This document shows positions 10,453 to 20,300 of a stretch of 45,948 nucleotides of DNA, one piece after another. Positions within the stretch are counted from its first letter, which is position 1. Each line of letters starts with the position of its first letter. The notes beneath the pieces were generated by a model. That model saw only the letters and a program-made list of their open reading frames with translations. It was not told where the DNA came from and did not search any database. The DNA is from Nitrosotalea sp. (GTDB lineage: Archaea; Thermoproteota; Nitrososphaeria; Nitrososphaerales; Nitrosopumilaceae): NCBI GenBank assembly GCA_028580875.1, contig JAJSDS010000002.1:1-45948 (forward strand), given 5' to 3'. The translations under genes were made by a program, and so were the position numbers.

Positions 10453-11313
10453 CTAATCTTCTGATATTGCGTTTACAATATCTGATTTTGTAATAATTCC
10501 TGTCAATAGTTTGTTATGGATAACAGGTAATCCGCTTATTTGATGACGAATCATTAGTAATGCTGCTTTGAAGATGTATTCATTTTTGTTTATTGTAACA
10601 GGATTTGGAGTCATGATATCTTCTGCTCTGAATGTAATGGCATGATCAAGACTGTTTGCATTAAACTCATTTGGCCTAGGATGGTTTTTCAACTCTTCTA
10701 GATCGTCTATCTCAGCATACTCTTGTATCCAATTAGCTGTTTTAGCAGGAAGAAAATCTCGATATGTGATAATCCCAACTGGCATTTTATTTTTCTCTAC
10801 TATAACTCTCGAAATTTTGTTATTAACAAGTACGCTCTGAACTACAAAAAGTGATTCTTTAGGACCTACTGTAATTATTTTGTGGTTCATGTATTTGGAT
10901 ACTTTCTTGTCTGTTGCACCATTGATCAAAAATGCTCCAACAAGGTCAGTTTTAGTGATAATTCCAGTAAGTGAACCATCTTCATTTATCACTATGACTG
11001 AGCTGATGCTGTTCTTTTTCATTAATTTGGCACAATCGTAAATAGAATTATTTTTCTTTACTGTTATTAGATTCTCTGACATAAAGTCTCCTACTACCAT
11101 GTCTCCTATGTCTCGTCCACTAAATGCAGATGTGGATCTTGTGAGATCTTTTTCTGTTATGATGCCTGCAGGTTTGTTGTTTTTCACTACTATTAGACGC
11201 TTTATTCTATATCGTAGTAAAAGGTCTAGTGCGGCAATCACACTTGTATTTGGGGTTACTGTGATTGCTTTTTTTAGAATAGATGTTAGTAGAATGGGGT
11301 GTTCAAACAGCAT
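10453..11313 (-). CDS. Protein with four CBS domains
   Basis: Repeated CBS motifs (IIVVKNNKPAGIITEKDL, IIVINEDGSLTGIITKTDL, IVEKNKMPVGIITYRDF, VIHNKLLTGIITKSDI). Confidence 0.9.
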   Translation of the reverse strand: MLFEHPILLTSILKKAITVTPNTSVIAALDLLLRYRIKRLIVVKNNKPAGIITEKDLTRSTSAFSGRDIGDMVVGDFMSENLITVKKNNSIYDCAKLMKKNSISSVIVINEDGSLTGIITKTDLVGAFLINGATDKKVSKYMNHKIITVGPKESLFVVQSVLVNNKISRVIVEKNKMPVGIITYRDFLPAKTANWIQEYAEIDDLEELKNHPRPNEFNANSLDHAITFRAEDIMTPNPVTINKNEYIFKAALLMIRHQISGLPVIHNKLLTGIITKSDIVNAISED

Positions 11314-11473
11314 TACCCAGTTTTTGATCTTTTCATGATAAATATATTGATGAAGAATATCATTTTTGATAATCTACACTTTAGTGTGTTAAAATAGATC
11401 TTTTTTGATGTTGATTATCAAGATTAGAAATTATACTTTGAGTTTAAATCAATTGGAATCCAAATAATATCAC

Positions 11474-11905
11474 ATGTTACAAAATAGGTTCCAGAGAATT
11501 CTTGTACCGCTTGATGGATCACTAAATTCCATTAGAGGATTAAATGAAGCAATCTCACTGGCAAGACAGAGTAATGCTGCTATAACTGGCATCTATGTCA
11601 TACCCAACTTCTCACCAAAAGTAGCTCAGATATTGAAATCATACAGGATTGTGTTGATGAAGAACGCTAAAAAGATAATGTCTCATGCAAAAACAAGTAC
11701 GGCAAGACATGGAATTGCATTCAACGAAAAAGTTGTAGTATCAGGTGATCTAGTTAAAACGATAGCCGGTTATGCAAAATCAAGTAAGTCTGATATCATA
11801 GTAATGGGCTCGCGAGGTGAGGGAAATCCACGTAAAGAATATCTTGGCAGTGTGGCTAATGGTGTACTTCATGACTCCAAGATTCCTGTACTTATAGTAA
11901 AATAA
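11474..11905 (+). CDS. Universal stress protein (UspA family)
   Basis: RILVPLDGSLNSIRGLNEAI...DIIVMGSRGEGNPRKEYLGSVANGVLHDSKIPVLIVK. Confidence 0.93.
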   Translation: MLQNRFQRILVPLDGSLNSIRGLNEAISLARQSNAAITGIYVIPNFSPKVAQILKSYRIVLMKNAKKIMSHAKTSTARHGIAFNEKVVVSGDLVKTIAGYAKSSKSDIIVMGSRGEGNPRKEYLGSVANGVLHDSKIPVLIVK

Positions 11906-12126
11906 GACAGGCAAATTTGACATCAAGGCAGATATGGAATTGGTACAGATGTATGAAATGAAAAAATTCTAAAAATGGTGTCCCATTCAAAAATATCTAA
12001 AAGACATTTGCTATACAAAAATCTTGTAGTAAATATCACTAAAATCTCTGATGACGTAAACCGATTATGTGCATTCATAAAATGACTATTAGCATCTTGA
12101 TATTTTTATAATTATGTAAAAAAAAA

Positions 12127-12615
12127 TTATTGAATGGGGATATCTCTGCTTTTAGGCTTTGGTGTTGCAGTTATTTTTGGAATTTCTACTGATAAAATTC
12201 CATTGTCTAGTTTTGCCTTGGCTTTCACAGAATCCACTTTTTCAGGCAGTGGTAAACTTCTGTGATAAGAAAATGCTTTTCTCTCTTTTCTGACGTAATT
12301 CTTGCTCTTTTCTTCCTTTTCTTCTTTATGTTCTGCAGATATTTCCACATTGTTGTCTGAGACATTGAGTTTGACTTCTTCTTTAGTAACTCCTGGCAAT
12401 TCCGCTTTTATGACATAGCGATCTCCTTCATCTAATATGTCACATGATATTGACGAAATTGACATTGGCGGAATATTCATGGCCGGAAATGACGCCATGG
12501 TTCTTTCAAAGTCTCTTCGAAAGTTATCAAACACCCTATCCAAGTCTACCCAACTTTGTCTCCAAAAGGGTACGACTGATTGACTAGAAGCCTCTGGCTT
12601 CTTGGATTTATCCAT
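12127..12615 (-). CDS. Hsp20/alpha-crystallin family protein
   Basis: DILDEGDRYVIKAELPGVTKEEVKLNVSDNNVEISAEHKEEKEEKSKNYVRKERKAFSYHRSLPLPEKV. Confidence 0.95.
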   Translation of the reverse strand: MDKSKKPEASSQSVVPFWRQSWVDLDRVFDNFRRDFERTMASFPAMNIPPMSISSISCDILDEGDRYVIKAELPGVTKEEVKLNVSDNNVEISAEHKEEKEEKSKNYVRKERKAFSYHRSLPLPEKVDSVKAKAKLDNGILSVEIPKITATPKPKSRDIPIQ

Positions 12616-12721
12616 GCCATGTGGTATACAATCTTACTTAAGATATTTTTGTAGATTATCAGATATGATATTCCATCATATTGATGTGTATCACAAATGA
12701 AATTCTGGAATTAACTTAAGT

Positions 12722-13219
12722 ATGATGTTTAATAGATATTATTTCTTGGCAGAATCAGGAATTAAAAAAATACTCGTACCGATGGATGGTTCAAAATATT
12801 CCCGAAAAGCTCTCATGCATGCCATAGGAATTGCCAAGAAATTCAAATCCAGATTGTATGTGGTCACTGTTGTGGACATATCTGATTTTCCTCCTGGTAT
12901 GTTGCTTTCTTTATTGAAAAAAGATCAGCAGTTGGAAAAATCGATTGGACAATTTGTCGTGGCTGCAAAGTCTATTGCAAGAAAAGAACTTCTTGCATAT
13001 GTGGCTGTGTGTAAATCAAAAGGTGTGTTGAATGCATACTATGATGTGGTAGCAGGGAAGCCAGTTGAATCAATTTTGAAATTTGAACGTGGTGTGCATC
13101 CTGATCTTATTGTAATAGGAAGTAAGGGATTACATGGTGTAGGTCAGTTGAAAGCACTTGGAAGCGTGAGTAGAAAAGTATCTGAACTTGCCAAATGTCC
13201 AGTCATGATTGTACATTGA
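12722..13219 (+). CDS. Universal stress protein (UspA family)
   Basis: KKILVPMDGSKYSRKALMHAI...IVIGSKGLHGVGQLKALGSVSRKVSELAKCPVMIVH. Confidence 0.93.
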   Translation: MMFNRYYFLAESGIKKILVPMDGSKYSRKALMHAIGIAKKFKSRLYVVTVVDISDFPPGMLLSLLKKDQQLEKSIGQFVVAAKSIARKELLAYVAVCKSKGVLNAYYDVVAGKPVESILKFERGVHPDLIVIGSKGLHGVGQLKALGSVSRKVSELAKCPVMIVH

Positions 13220-13245
13220 TGCCTTGTTGAAAAATCAGTCGACGT

Positions 13246-13764
13246 TTAGATTTTGAAGAATGGAGTCACTCTTGCATATAAAATTACTACTGCTAGTACA
13301 GATGCAGCAAATATTGAAATCGATAATGAACCAAACTCTGGGATTGCCAGAGTTGCATTGGTTTGATTGCCCATGCCTGAAGCTGCGGGTTGTTCACTAG
13401 GAGTAAACTCAAATGTTGTCTTTGCAGTTTTATCCGTGCTTGCATAAGTGACATCAATCTCATATGTTCCAACTGATGTCCAAAGGTTTCCGCCTGCAAC
13501 TGCCTGGGCAGAATACGTGTTGTCCGGATTTGGATTAACTTGACTGATGAACACTATGTGCTGCAATGAATCTTTGATTACTATGGATATGGGAACATTA
13601 AGTTGCTCAGATACATTTCCTGATATCAAAATTGTATTACCGTCTGAGTAGGACGTCTTGTCAGTTGTGACAGTTATTGCACCTGAATTGGTTTGACCAA
13701 AGACTGGTGATGATGCAGTTATGCTGAATAAAATCAGTAATGTGACTAGTGATTTAATTTGCAA
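13246..13764 (-). CDS. Secreted/surface protein with PEFG-CTERM sorting signal
   Basis: N-terminal signal peptide, beta-rich body, C-terminal IPEFGSLSISIFAASVLAVVILYAR. Confidence 0.85.
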   Translation of the reverse strand: MQIKSLVTLLILFSITASSPVFGQTNSGAITVTTDKTSYSDGNTILISGNVSEQLNVPISIVIKDSLQHIVFISQVNPNPDNTYSAQAVAGGNLWTSVGTYEIDVTYASTDKTAKTTFEFTPSEQPAASGMGNQTNATLAIPEFGSLSISIFAASVLAVVILYARVTPFFKI

Positions 13765-13845
13765 TATCTAGAACTTGATTTATTGTTATTTAAGATTCTC
13801 GTTTGGTATGCGGACCGTAGTTAATTTTCTGATTTTGGCATATAC

Positions 13846-14025
13846 CATACAGCTACATGAACAAATGACAATAGCATTATTCACACGGTAACTGACATGA
13901 ATGGAAAGTTTGACTCAGATCTGATTCAACCTGGTACAGGTTGGAGTTACACATTTTACAACGAAGGTGAATACACATACTACTGTACCATTCCTCCATG
14001 AATGAACGGTCTCGTAATAGTGAGT
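13846..14025 (+). pseudogene. Decayed cupredoxin (plastocyanin-like) fragment
   Basis: Reads ...HTAT*TNDNSIIHTVTDMNGKFDSDLIQPGTGWSYTFYNEGEYTYYCTIPP*MNGLVIVS; matches TWTNxD...HTVT...F...G.Y.Y.C..HP.M layout with two in-frame TGA. Confidence 0.75.
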
Positions 14026-14111
14026 TGTTTTTCAATATATTGTAATTTTAATTTTCAAAAAATTCTGGTTACCAATGATGAGAATCTTGTTTTGATTTTA
14101 TTATATTAGAT

Positions 14112-14915
14112 GTGTCAAACTTGGTGTTGGCACTCAAAACATTGGACCTTAAAGTTGCAGACTATATGAGCCCAAAACCGCTTGTTGTAAAAGATGATTC
14201 CAGTCTGGCAGATGCAATTACAATCATGGCAGATGAACAAATAGGAAATTTAGTTGTAGAAAAACGTCATAAACCTATTGGAATTCTCACTGAAAGACAA
14301 ATTCTTGAGCATTTGTCAGAACACAAAAAAATTCTATCAATTAGACTGGATAACATCAAACTCAGTCCTTTTGATATTGTGGGTATAGATACTAGAGTTA
14401 TTGATGCTGCTCAATTGATGATAAAAAAGAAAGCCAGGTTACTAGTCTTTGATGCTAGAAAACTGGTTGGAATAATAACTGCCACTGACATGGTGAGAGC
14501 ATTCCGACGAACAGCAGTAAATCCTGATCTGACAAAAGTATTGAGTACTAGACTGTATACTGTGAATTATGATGATACAATTCTGGCAGCAACAAAATTG
14601 ATGCATCAAAAAAGAATAGGAAGCGTGATTGTTCTTAAGAATAAAAAACCATATGGAATATTTACAGAGAGGGATCTGTTGGTAAATGTATTATCAAACG
14701 ATGTCGAAACTCATAATTCTGTGGGAGGATATTGCACTGTGCCTCTTGTCACATCTGGTCTTGGAATAAAAGGTAGGGATGCATCTAAGGTAATGAGTAA
14801 AAGCAAAATAAAGCGACTGGTGTTGACCAAGACTAAGACTAAAAAAATTTGTGCTATAGTTACAGCAAGAGACATTGTAGAGGCCTTTACATTGAGTTTC
14901 CCAAGTGAGGATTAG
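14112..14915 (+). CDS. CBS domain protein
   Basis: Repeated CBS motifs (VADYMSPKPLVVKDDSSLADAITIM, LVVEKRHKPIGILTERQI, ...GIFTERDLL). Confidence 0.9.
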   Translation: MSNLVLALKTLDLKVADYMSPKPLVVKDDSSLADAITIMADEQIGNLVVEKRHKPIGILTERQILEHLSEHKKILSIRLDNIKLSPFDIVGIDTRVIDAAQLMIKKKARLLVFDARKLVGIITATDMVRAFRRTAVNPDLTKVLSTRLYTVNYDDTILAATKLMHQKRIGSVIVLKNKKPYGIFTERDLLVNVLSNDVETHNSVGGYCTVPLVTSGLGIKGRDASKVMSKSKIKRLVLTKTKTKKICAIVTARDIVEAFTLSFPSED

Positions 14916-14987
14916 GTTCTTGAATTACAATATGATTATCGACACTGGAAAATTTTTCAGACAAAAGATGGGGGATGAATAAAACAC

Positions 14988-15755
14988 ATGGTGTTTGACA
15001 AACTGGAACTAAAAGTGGAAGACTATATGACACCAAATCCGATCTCGGTCAAACCAACTCTTAAGCTAAAAGATGCTATAGATATCATGGCAAAGAAAAA
15101 GATTGGAAATATGATAGTTGATGATGAAAAAGGAAGGCCGTCTGGCATTCTGACAGAGAGAGAAATTCTGACATACCTTGTAAAAGATGGAGGGATACCT
15201 GATATTGAAATGGGAGTAGTCCAGACAAAACCATTTACCATGATATCTCCTGATGAGCTAGTACTGGATGTAGCTAATACACTCTTAGAAAAAAAGAGGA
15301 GGTTGCTTGTTTTTGATGGCAAAAAACTAGTTGGAATCATCACTGCTTCAGATATGTTAAAAGGGCTTAGAACCACTGGAGGGAATCCTGACTTGGAAAA
15401 AGTTGTTAGCACTAGAGTATACAGTTGTGACTATTTTGATTCGATATTCAGATCTATAAACCTGATGTTCAAAAAAAGAATAGGGAGCGTATTGGTGGTG
15501 AAAAATAAGATTCCTTTTGGGATCTTCACTGAAAGAGACCTTCTTGGGGTATTGACAAAGAATATTCCATTACAAGAACGATTAGAAAATTATGCTACTC
15601 ATCCTCTGATAACTGCGAAATATGGCATTAAAGGAAAAGATGCAGCAGAAATAATGAACAAGAACAAGATAAAGAGACTTGCCTTGAAGAAAAATGATGC
15701 CATAGTTGCAATGGTTACTGCACGAGATATTGTTGATGCGTTTAGGATTGTGTAA
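14988..15755 (+). CDS. CBS domain protein, tandem paralog of the preceding gene
   Basis: KVEDYMTPNPISVKPTLKLKDAIDIM...GILTEREIL...GIFTERDLL. Confidence 0.9.
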   Translation: MVFDKLELKVEDYMTPNPISVKPTLKLKDAIDIMAKKKIGNMIVDDEKGRPSGILTEREILTYLVKDGGIPDIEMGVVQTKPFTMISPDELVLDVANTLLEKKRRLLVFDGKKLVGIITASDMLKGLRTTGGNPDLEKVVSTRVYSCDYFDSIFRSINLMFKKRIGSVLVVKNKIPFGIFTERDLLGVLTKNIPLQERLENYATHPLITAKYGIKGKDAAEIMNKNKIKRLALKKNDAIVAMVTARDIVDAFRIV

Positions 15756-15941
15756 TGTTGATATCATCATGTGCATACTGTGAGTTCCATATGTCATGAC
15801 TTGTTGAATATTTGTCAATTTTATAGAATGTATTACAATACTTGTATTCGATTATGTGAAAACAAATCCGAGTAAAAATAATGTAAACACTGCATCTAGT
15901 TAAATAATTTTAAAATATGATTCTATAGTTTGTATGATGAT

Positions 15942-16011
15942 AGACGGAAACGTGTTAAACCTGTCATACCTTTGTACGTCATGTTCGGGTTATTACCCCG
16001 CGTTTCCGTCT
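15942..16011. ncRNA. Candidate structured RNA or cruciform element: 11-bp perfect inverted repeat enclosing an internal hairpin
   Basis: AGACGGAAACG (15942-15952) / CGTTTCCGTCT (16001-16011); internal GGGT-TATT-ACCC; TATA-like TTTTAAAATAT at 15908-15918. Confidence 0.4.
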
Positions 16012-16078
16012 CACTTGTTATTACGTGATCATATTATTTAAAACTGATCTCAATTACTAATTGTGATTTTAACAAACC

Positions 16079-16471
16079 TTACGCCATCTCATGTAATTTT
16101 CTAACCAGATCATTCTTGTTTGTTGCAACCATGTCTGAAAATCCAATTGGCCATGGACTGGGAACTGGTTTGCTAGAAAATAAAATAATTTTTTTCTTTG
16201 CATTTTTTGCCACAAACATCTCAATTGATGTGCCAAAACTCGGTTCAGGTAATACTACTAGTACGTCTGCTTTCTTTATGCATGCAAGATCATGCTTGAT
16301 TATGTTTTTTGCAAGTATGGTTTTTTCTCTAAAATCACGTATATTGGAATAATCTTTACCCTTGGAAAATTGTTTTATCGTTTCAAAACCCTTTTCTTCT
16401 AGGAATTTTCTCATCTTCAAAATTTTAGTTATTCCATTACCTTTCATTGAACCACAAACCATTATTTTCAT
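16079..16471 (-). CDS. Nucleoside 2-deoxyribosyltransferase-like protein
   Basis: MKIMVCGSMKG...IKKADVLVVLPEPSFGTSIEMFVAKNAKKKIILF. Confidence 0.6.
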   Translation of the reverse strand: MKIMVCGSMKGNGITKILKMRKFLEEKGFETIKQFSKGKDYSNIRDFREKTILAKNIIKHDLACIKKADVLVVLPEPSFGTSIEMFVAKNAKKKIILFSSKPVPSPWPIGFSDMVATNKNDLVRKLHEMA

Positions 16472-16582
16472 AATTAGAAATTATTGTATGAAATTGTTAT
16501 AAATGATATCTGTTTCTCAAAGTTTTCTCAAATCTGGGAATGGAGAGTCATCTTAAAATAGAATATTATCTGAGGACTTACC

Positions 16583-16939
16583 ATGCAGGGGTCAAATGCG
16601 CTTGATAATTATGATGCCAAAAAAGCAGAAAAATCACTAAAAATGTTGTTTACTGACAAGAGCAACGAATTTCGAGAATTGGCACACGGTATAGGATATC
16701 CTACATCAAACAAGGACTGGGAATTGATAATTCTGAATTTCTGTCTAGATTTTAGTGATTGCTTCAAGGTCTGGTCAAGCAAAGATATTGCTGCTGATCA
16801 TATGCAGGTGCACAAGTGCAATACCATGATGAGACAGATTGGTCTTGGAAAAACCAACATGACTGAAGTCACTCATCTTGAAAATATTGCATATAGACTT
16901 GCAGAAGATTTTAAAGCAATTTACAAAAGAATCGAATAA
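16583..16939 (+). CDS. Hypothetical protein, 118 aa
   Basis: Intact ORF with archaeal codon usage; no family recognised. Confidence 0.55.
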   Translation: MQGSNALDNYDAKKAEKSLKMLFTDKSNEFRELAHGIGYPTSNKDWELIILNFCLDFSDCFKVWSSKDIAADHMQVHKCNTMMRQIGLGKTNMTEVTHLENIAYRLAEDFKAIYKRIE

Positions 16940-16996
16940 TTCTTCATAAAAATACTCTAAAATTTATGAAATATTTTTTAAAATTTTCAACCAAAA

Positions 16997-17764
16997 CTAT
17001 CCTTCAGAAGCTGATTTACCGCCGTCTACATTGAGCAGGACACCGGAAATCCATTTTGCTTCATCTGATGCAAGATATGTTACAGCATTTGCAACATCTT
17101 CTGGCTCTCCAATTCTGTTTAACGGTTGTCTGTCTTCTAGAACTTTCCTTGCTTCAGGATAATCAAGATATGATTTTATCATTCCTGCATTGACTATTCC
17201 AGGGTTGACACAATTGCAACGAATGTTTCGTCTTGCATATTCTACTGCCAATCCTTTTGTGAACATGTTTATGGCAGCTTTTGTTGTACAGTATACGGTC
17301 AAGTGAACCTTTGGTATTGCCCTTTCTGCTGAAATAGAACCAATGTTGATTATGGAACCTCCATTTTTATTTTCCAGCATTTTGACTATGACTGATTTTG
17401 TAATTCTAAAGGTGCCAAATACATTAGTGTTGACTAGAGAAGTCCAATCCTCATCTGTCATCTCATGAAAGTGTATTGGATCTGTAATCACTCCTGCATT
17501 GTTTACCAAAATATCGATTTTTCCATAATGATCAGTTATCTGATTTACAGTTTGAATGACTTGAGATTCATTTGTAATGTCACATGGAATTGCAACTGTT
17601 CGTGAAGAATAATCTTTTATTGTTTTCCTAGCTTTTTCTAACTTGGTCATATCTCTTCCCAATAATACAACGTTTGCTCCTTCATCAACAAACTTTTTGG
17701 AAATTTCTAACCCGATATCACTTGATGCGCCAGTTACAATTGCCACTTTGTCTTTTAATCGCAT
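16997..17764 (-). CDS. Short-chain dehydrogenase/reductase (SDR) family oxidoreductase
   Basis: [23 protein letters not shown] motifs. Confidence 0.95.
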   Translation of the reverse strand: MRLKDKVAIVTGASSDIGLEISKKFVDEGANVVLLGRDMTKLEKARKTIKDYSSRTVAIPCDITNESQVIQTVNQITDHYGKIDILVNNAGVITDPIHFHEMTDEDWTSLVNTNVFGTFRITKSVIVKMLENKNGGSIINIGSISAERAIPKVHLTVYCTTKAAINMFTKGLAVEYARRNIRCNCVNPGIVNAGMIKSYLDYPEARKVLEDRQPLNRIGEPEDVANAVTYLASDEAKWISGVLLNVDGGKSASEG

Positions 17765-18063
17765 GTATTGTATTTGAAATCATACTATATGAATAATTTT
17801 CTTATCTTAGACGGAAATGAGCGAACAAGTTAAAAACATGTTATAATTTGTTCATTACTTTTTCAGATTGTAGAATCGTACTGTATGTACACCTCACATT
17901 TTTCATAAGATTTTCACAATAAATTGGCTGATCTTATTCATTGGATTTAAAATCTAAAAAATTCGGATACACTTTAGCAATAATAGCAGTCTATTCTTTG
18001 ATTTTGTGACTATTGCAAAACCTACACTCAATTCAATAAATCCGCTAGTGTTGACATGTCTTA

Positions 18064-18519
18064 CTAGCGAACAATAACTACTGGATATTTTGCAAGTTCT
18101 GACACCTTTCTGCTAACACTTCCAAGTGTCATTATTTTTGAAATTCCTGATAATCCTCTGCTTCCTATGATTACTAGTTCAATGTCATTGTCTTGTATGA
18201 ACTTCAATAGTTTTCCAGCAACATCTCCCTCTAGAACAAATCCCTTTATCATTATGCCAGAATCCTTGTAATCTTTTTGCATTTTTTTAAGATATGATTC
18301 AGTTGAGGTTTTGATTGAGTTTTTAATCTGATCCAATGTCTTTCTAGTCTCTTTTGACCAAATTTGACCAGGCGGACTAACTGTAGTTATATCTAGTACA
18401 TTTACTAGGTATATCGAAGAGTCAAATGCTCTTGCCATTTTAATTGCCATCTTTAGAGCTTTTTGAGAATATGTTGAACCATCGTATGGAACCATGATGT
18501 TCTGATATGATTTACTCAT
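18064..18519 (-). CDS. Universal stress protein (UspA family)
   Basis: QNIMVPYDGSTYSQKALKMAIKMA...LVIIGSRGLSGISKIMTLGSVSRKVSELAKYPVVIVR; ORF track start is 18540. Confidence 0.92.
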   Translation of the reverse strand: MSKSYQNIMVPYDGSTYSQKALKMAIKMARAFDSSIYLVNVLDITTVSPPGQIWSKETRKTLDQIKNSIKTSTESYLKKMQKDYKDSGIMIKGFVLEGDVAGKLLKFIQDNDIELVIIGSRGLSGISKIMTLGSVSRKVSELAKYPVVIVR

Positions 18520-18714
18520 GATATTTTCTGATACTTTCAAGAGTTAAAAACTAGTTTATCAATTTCAGTGATGATAACATGAATTCCTTGTACGCCCGTA
18601 TTAATTATCATACCTGATAATCTTATCTTGACTTCAAATATTTTAGCATGATATACGTTGTTAATGATTTACATGATATTTTTTCTCAAAATTTTTTACT
18701 AATGTCTTATAATC

Positions 18715-18894
18715 ATGAATAAAGATACTAGGAAACAAATGCCAAGGGATGTTGTATGCACATGTAAAGTATGCAATCATGGTATTGCCAGAGATTGCAT
18801 CAAACTCAAATGTGATTGTTGTAAATACGATGATCACTCTATGGTGTTAGATGGCATGATAGGATATGGGTCGATTCACAAAAATGAAAAATGA
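18715..18894 (+). CDS. Cys-rich microprotein, 59 aa
   Basis: Hand translation MNKDTRKQMPRDVVCTCKVCNHGIARDCIKLKCDCCKYDDHSMVLDGMIGYGSIHKNEK*; below ORF-track cutoff. Confidence 0.6.
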   Translation: MNKDTRKQMPRDVVCTCKVCNHGIARDCIKLKCDCCKYDDHSMVLDGMIGYGSIHKNEK

Positions 18895-19540
18895 TCCGAC
18901 ATTTGTAGAGATACAATTGGGTTCAACTAGACTAGAAGGGAATCTTTCAATACCGATAGATTCTATTGGCATGGTACTTTTTGCACATGGCAGCGGTAGT
19001 GGCAGAAAAAGTCCACGAAATCGTTTTGTTGCTAGGGAATTGAACCAAAAAAGAATAGCCACCTTGTTGTTTGACCTATTGACTGTAAAGGAAGAAGAAC
19101 TTGACATGCAGACTGGTCATTTGAGATTTGACATATCGATGCTATCCGAAAGACTGTTGGGTGTTACCGACTGGCTTTTGAGACACTCTCTTGCATCTGA
19201 TTTGAGCATAGGTTATTTTGGTGCAAGCACTGGAGCCGCAGCCGCTTTGGTAGCTGCCGCCAAAATACCACAAACAGTAAAAGCAATAGTGTCTCGTGGC
19301 GGAAGACCAGACCTTGCTGGATCAAGTCTTGATCAAGTAAAATGTCCTACATTGCTACTGGTGGGAGGATATGATGATGTTGTCATTGATTTGAACAAAC
19401 ATGCACTATCTCAATTACAATCAGAAAAAAAACTAGTCATAATACCTGAGGCTACACATCTTTTTGAAGAACCAGGGAAATTAGAACTGGTCGCACAACA
19501 CGCAGGTAATTGGTTTGTGAAATATCTTGGAGGCTCCTGA
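18884..19540 (+). CDS. Alpha/beta hydrolase (dienelactone hydrolase-like)
   Basis: VLFAHGSGSGRKSPRNR, GYFGASTGAAAALVAAA, LLLVGGYDDVVIDLN, ATHLFEEPG; likely start 18884 (MKNDPT). Confidence 0.85.
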   Translation: MKNDPTFVEIQLGSTRLEGNLSIPIDSIGMVLFAHGSGSGRKSPRNRFVARELNQKRIATLLFDLLTVKEEELDMQTGHLRFDISMLSERLLGVTDWLLRHSLASDLSIGYFGASTGAAAALVAAAKIPQTVKAIVSRGGRPDLAGSSLDQVKCPTLLLVGGYDDVVIDLNKHALSQLQSEKKLVIIPEATHLFEEPGKLELVAQHAGNWFVKYLGGS

Positions 19541-20187
19541 TGATATTCAAAGATCGAATTGACGCTGCCAAAAAACTTGCCAAGAAATTGGAGGGAATAA
19601 AAAAAGAACACCCTGTAATTTTGGCAATTCCAAGAGGCGGTGTAGTTACCGGAGATGTCATTGCAAAAACACTCGATGCTCCACTTGATGTTGTCGTTTC
19701 ACGAAAAATTGGTTCTCCAAATAACCCTGAACTTGCAATAGGTGCAGTAATGCATGATGGTAGTTTTTTTCCAAATTCTGCTCTAATTGATGCATTGGGA
19801 GTTCAAAGGGATTATCTTGATGAACAGGTTGCTGATCAGCTAAGCGAGATACAAAGAAGATTAAAAAAATTCAGGGGCGGTATAAATTATGATTTGAAAG
19901 ACAAAACTGTTGTTCTTGTAGATGATGGTATTGCTACTGGTGCCACAGTCTTTGCAGCACTGGAGTGGATAAAAAAACAAAAACCCAAAAGAGTCATTGT
20001 GGCAATCCCGGTAGGGCCAAGAGACACAATTGAACGGCTTGCACAAGTGGCAGAAGTTGTAGTACTGTATGATCCGATAGCATTTGGCGCGGTTGGGGAA
20101 TTTTATGACTCGTTTGATCAAGTTGAAGATTCTGAAGTGATTGAAATAATGCGTAGCCATGGTTACAAATTAAATGGCATCACTTGA
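19540..20187 (+). CDS. Phosphoribosyltransferase family protein
   Basis: AIPRGGVVTGDVIAKTL, DKTVVLVDDGIATGATVFAAL (PRPP loop). Confidence 0.9.
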   Translation: MIFKDRIDAAKKLAKKLEGIKKEHPVILAIPRGGVVTGDVIAKTLDAPLDVVVSRKIGSPNNPELAIGAVMHDGSFFPNSALIDALGVQRDYLDEQVADQLSEIQRRLKKFRGGINYDLKDKTVVLVDDGIATGATVFAALEWIKKQKPKRVIVAIPVGPRDTIERLAQVAEVVVLYDPIAFGAVGEFYDSFDQVEDSEVIEIMRSHGYKLNGIT

Positions 20188-20300
20188 GCGTCCATTGCCT
20201 AATGCTGTCTTGCATGAACGCATTTGTGGGTACAAATCAAACTTCTTGTTCTGGACATAGTTTTCAGCATCGATTTTTGGCAAAACACGCGTCTATTTTA

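Noticed and set aside
11975-12085. 36-aa ORF MVSHSKISKRHLLYKNLVVNITKISDDVNRLCAFIK
   Set aside because: Short, no motif, no recognisable family; could be a gene remnant but not supportable alone.
13858-14001. TGA read as Trp or selenocysteine in the cupredoxin fragment
   Set aside because: Confident genes here use TGG for Trp and TGA as a stop. The fragment also lacks an N-terminus and a copper-ligand His, so decay is the simpler explanation.
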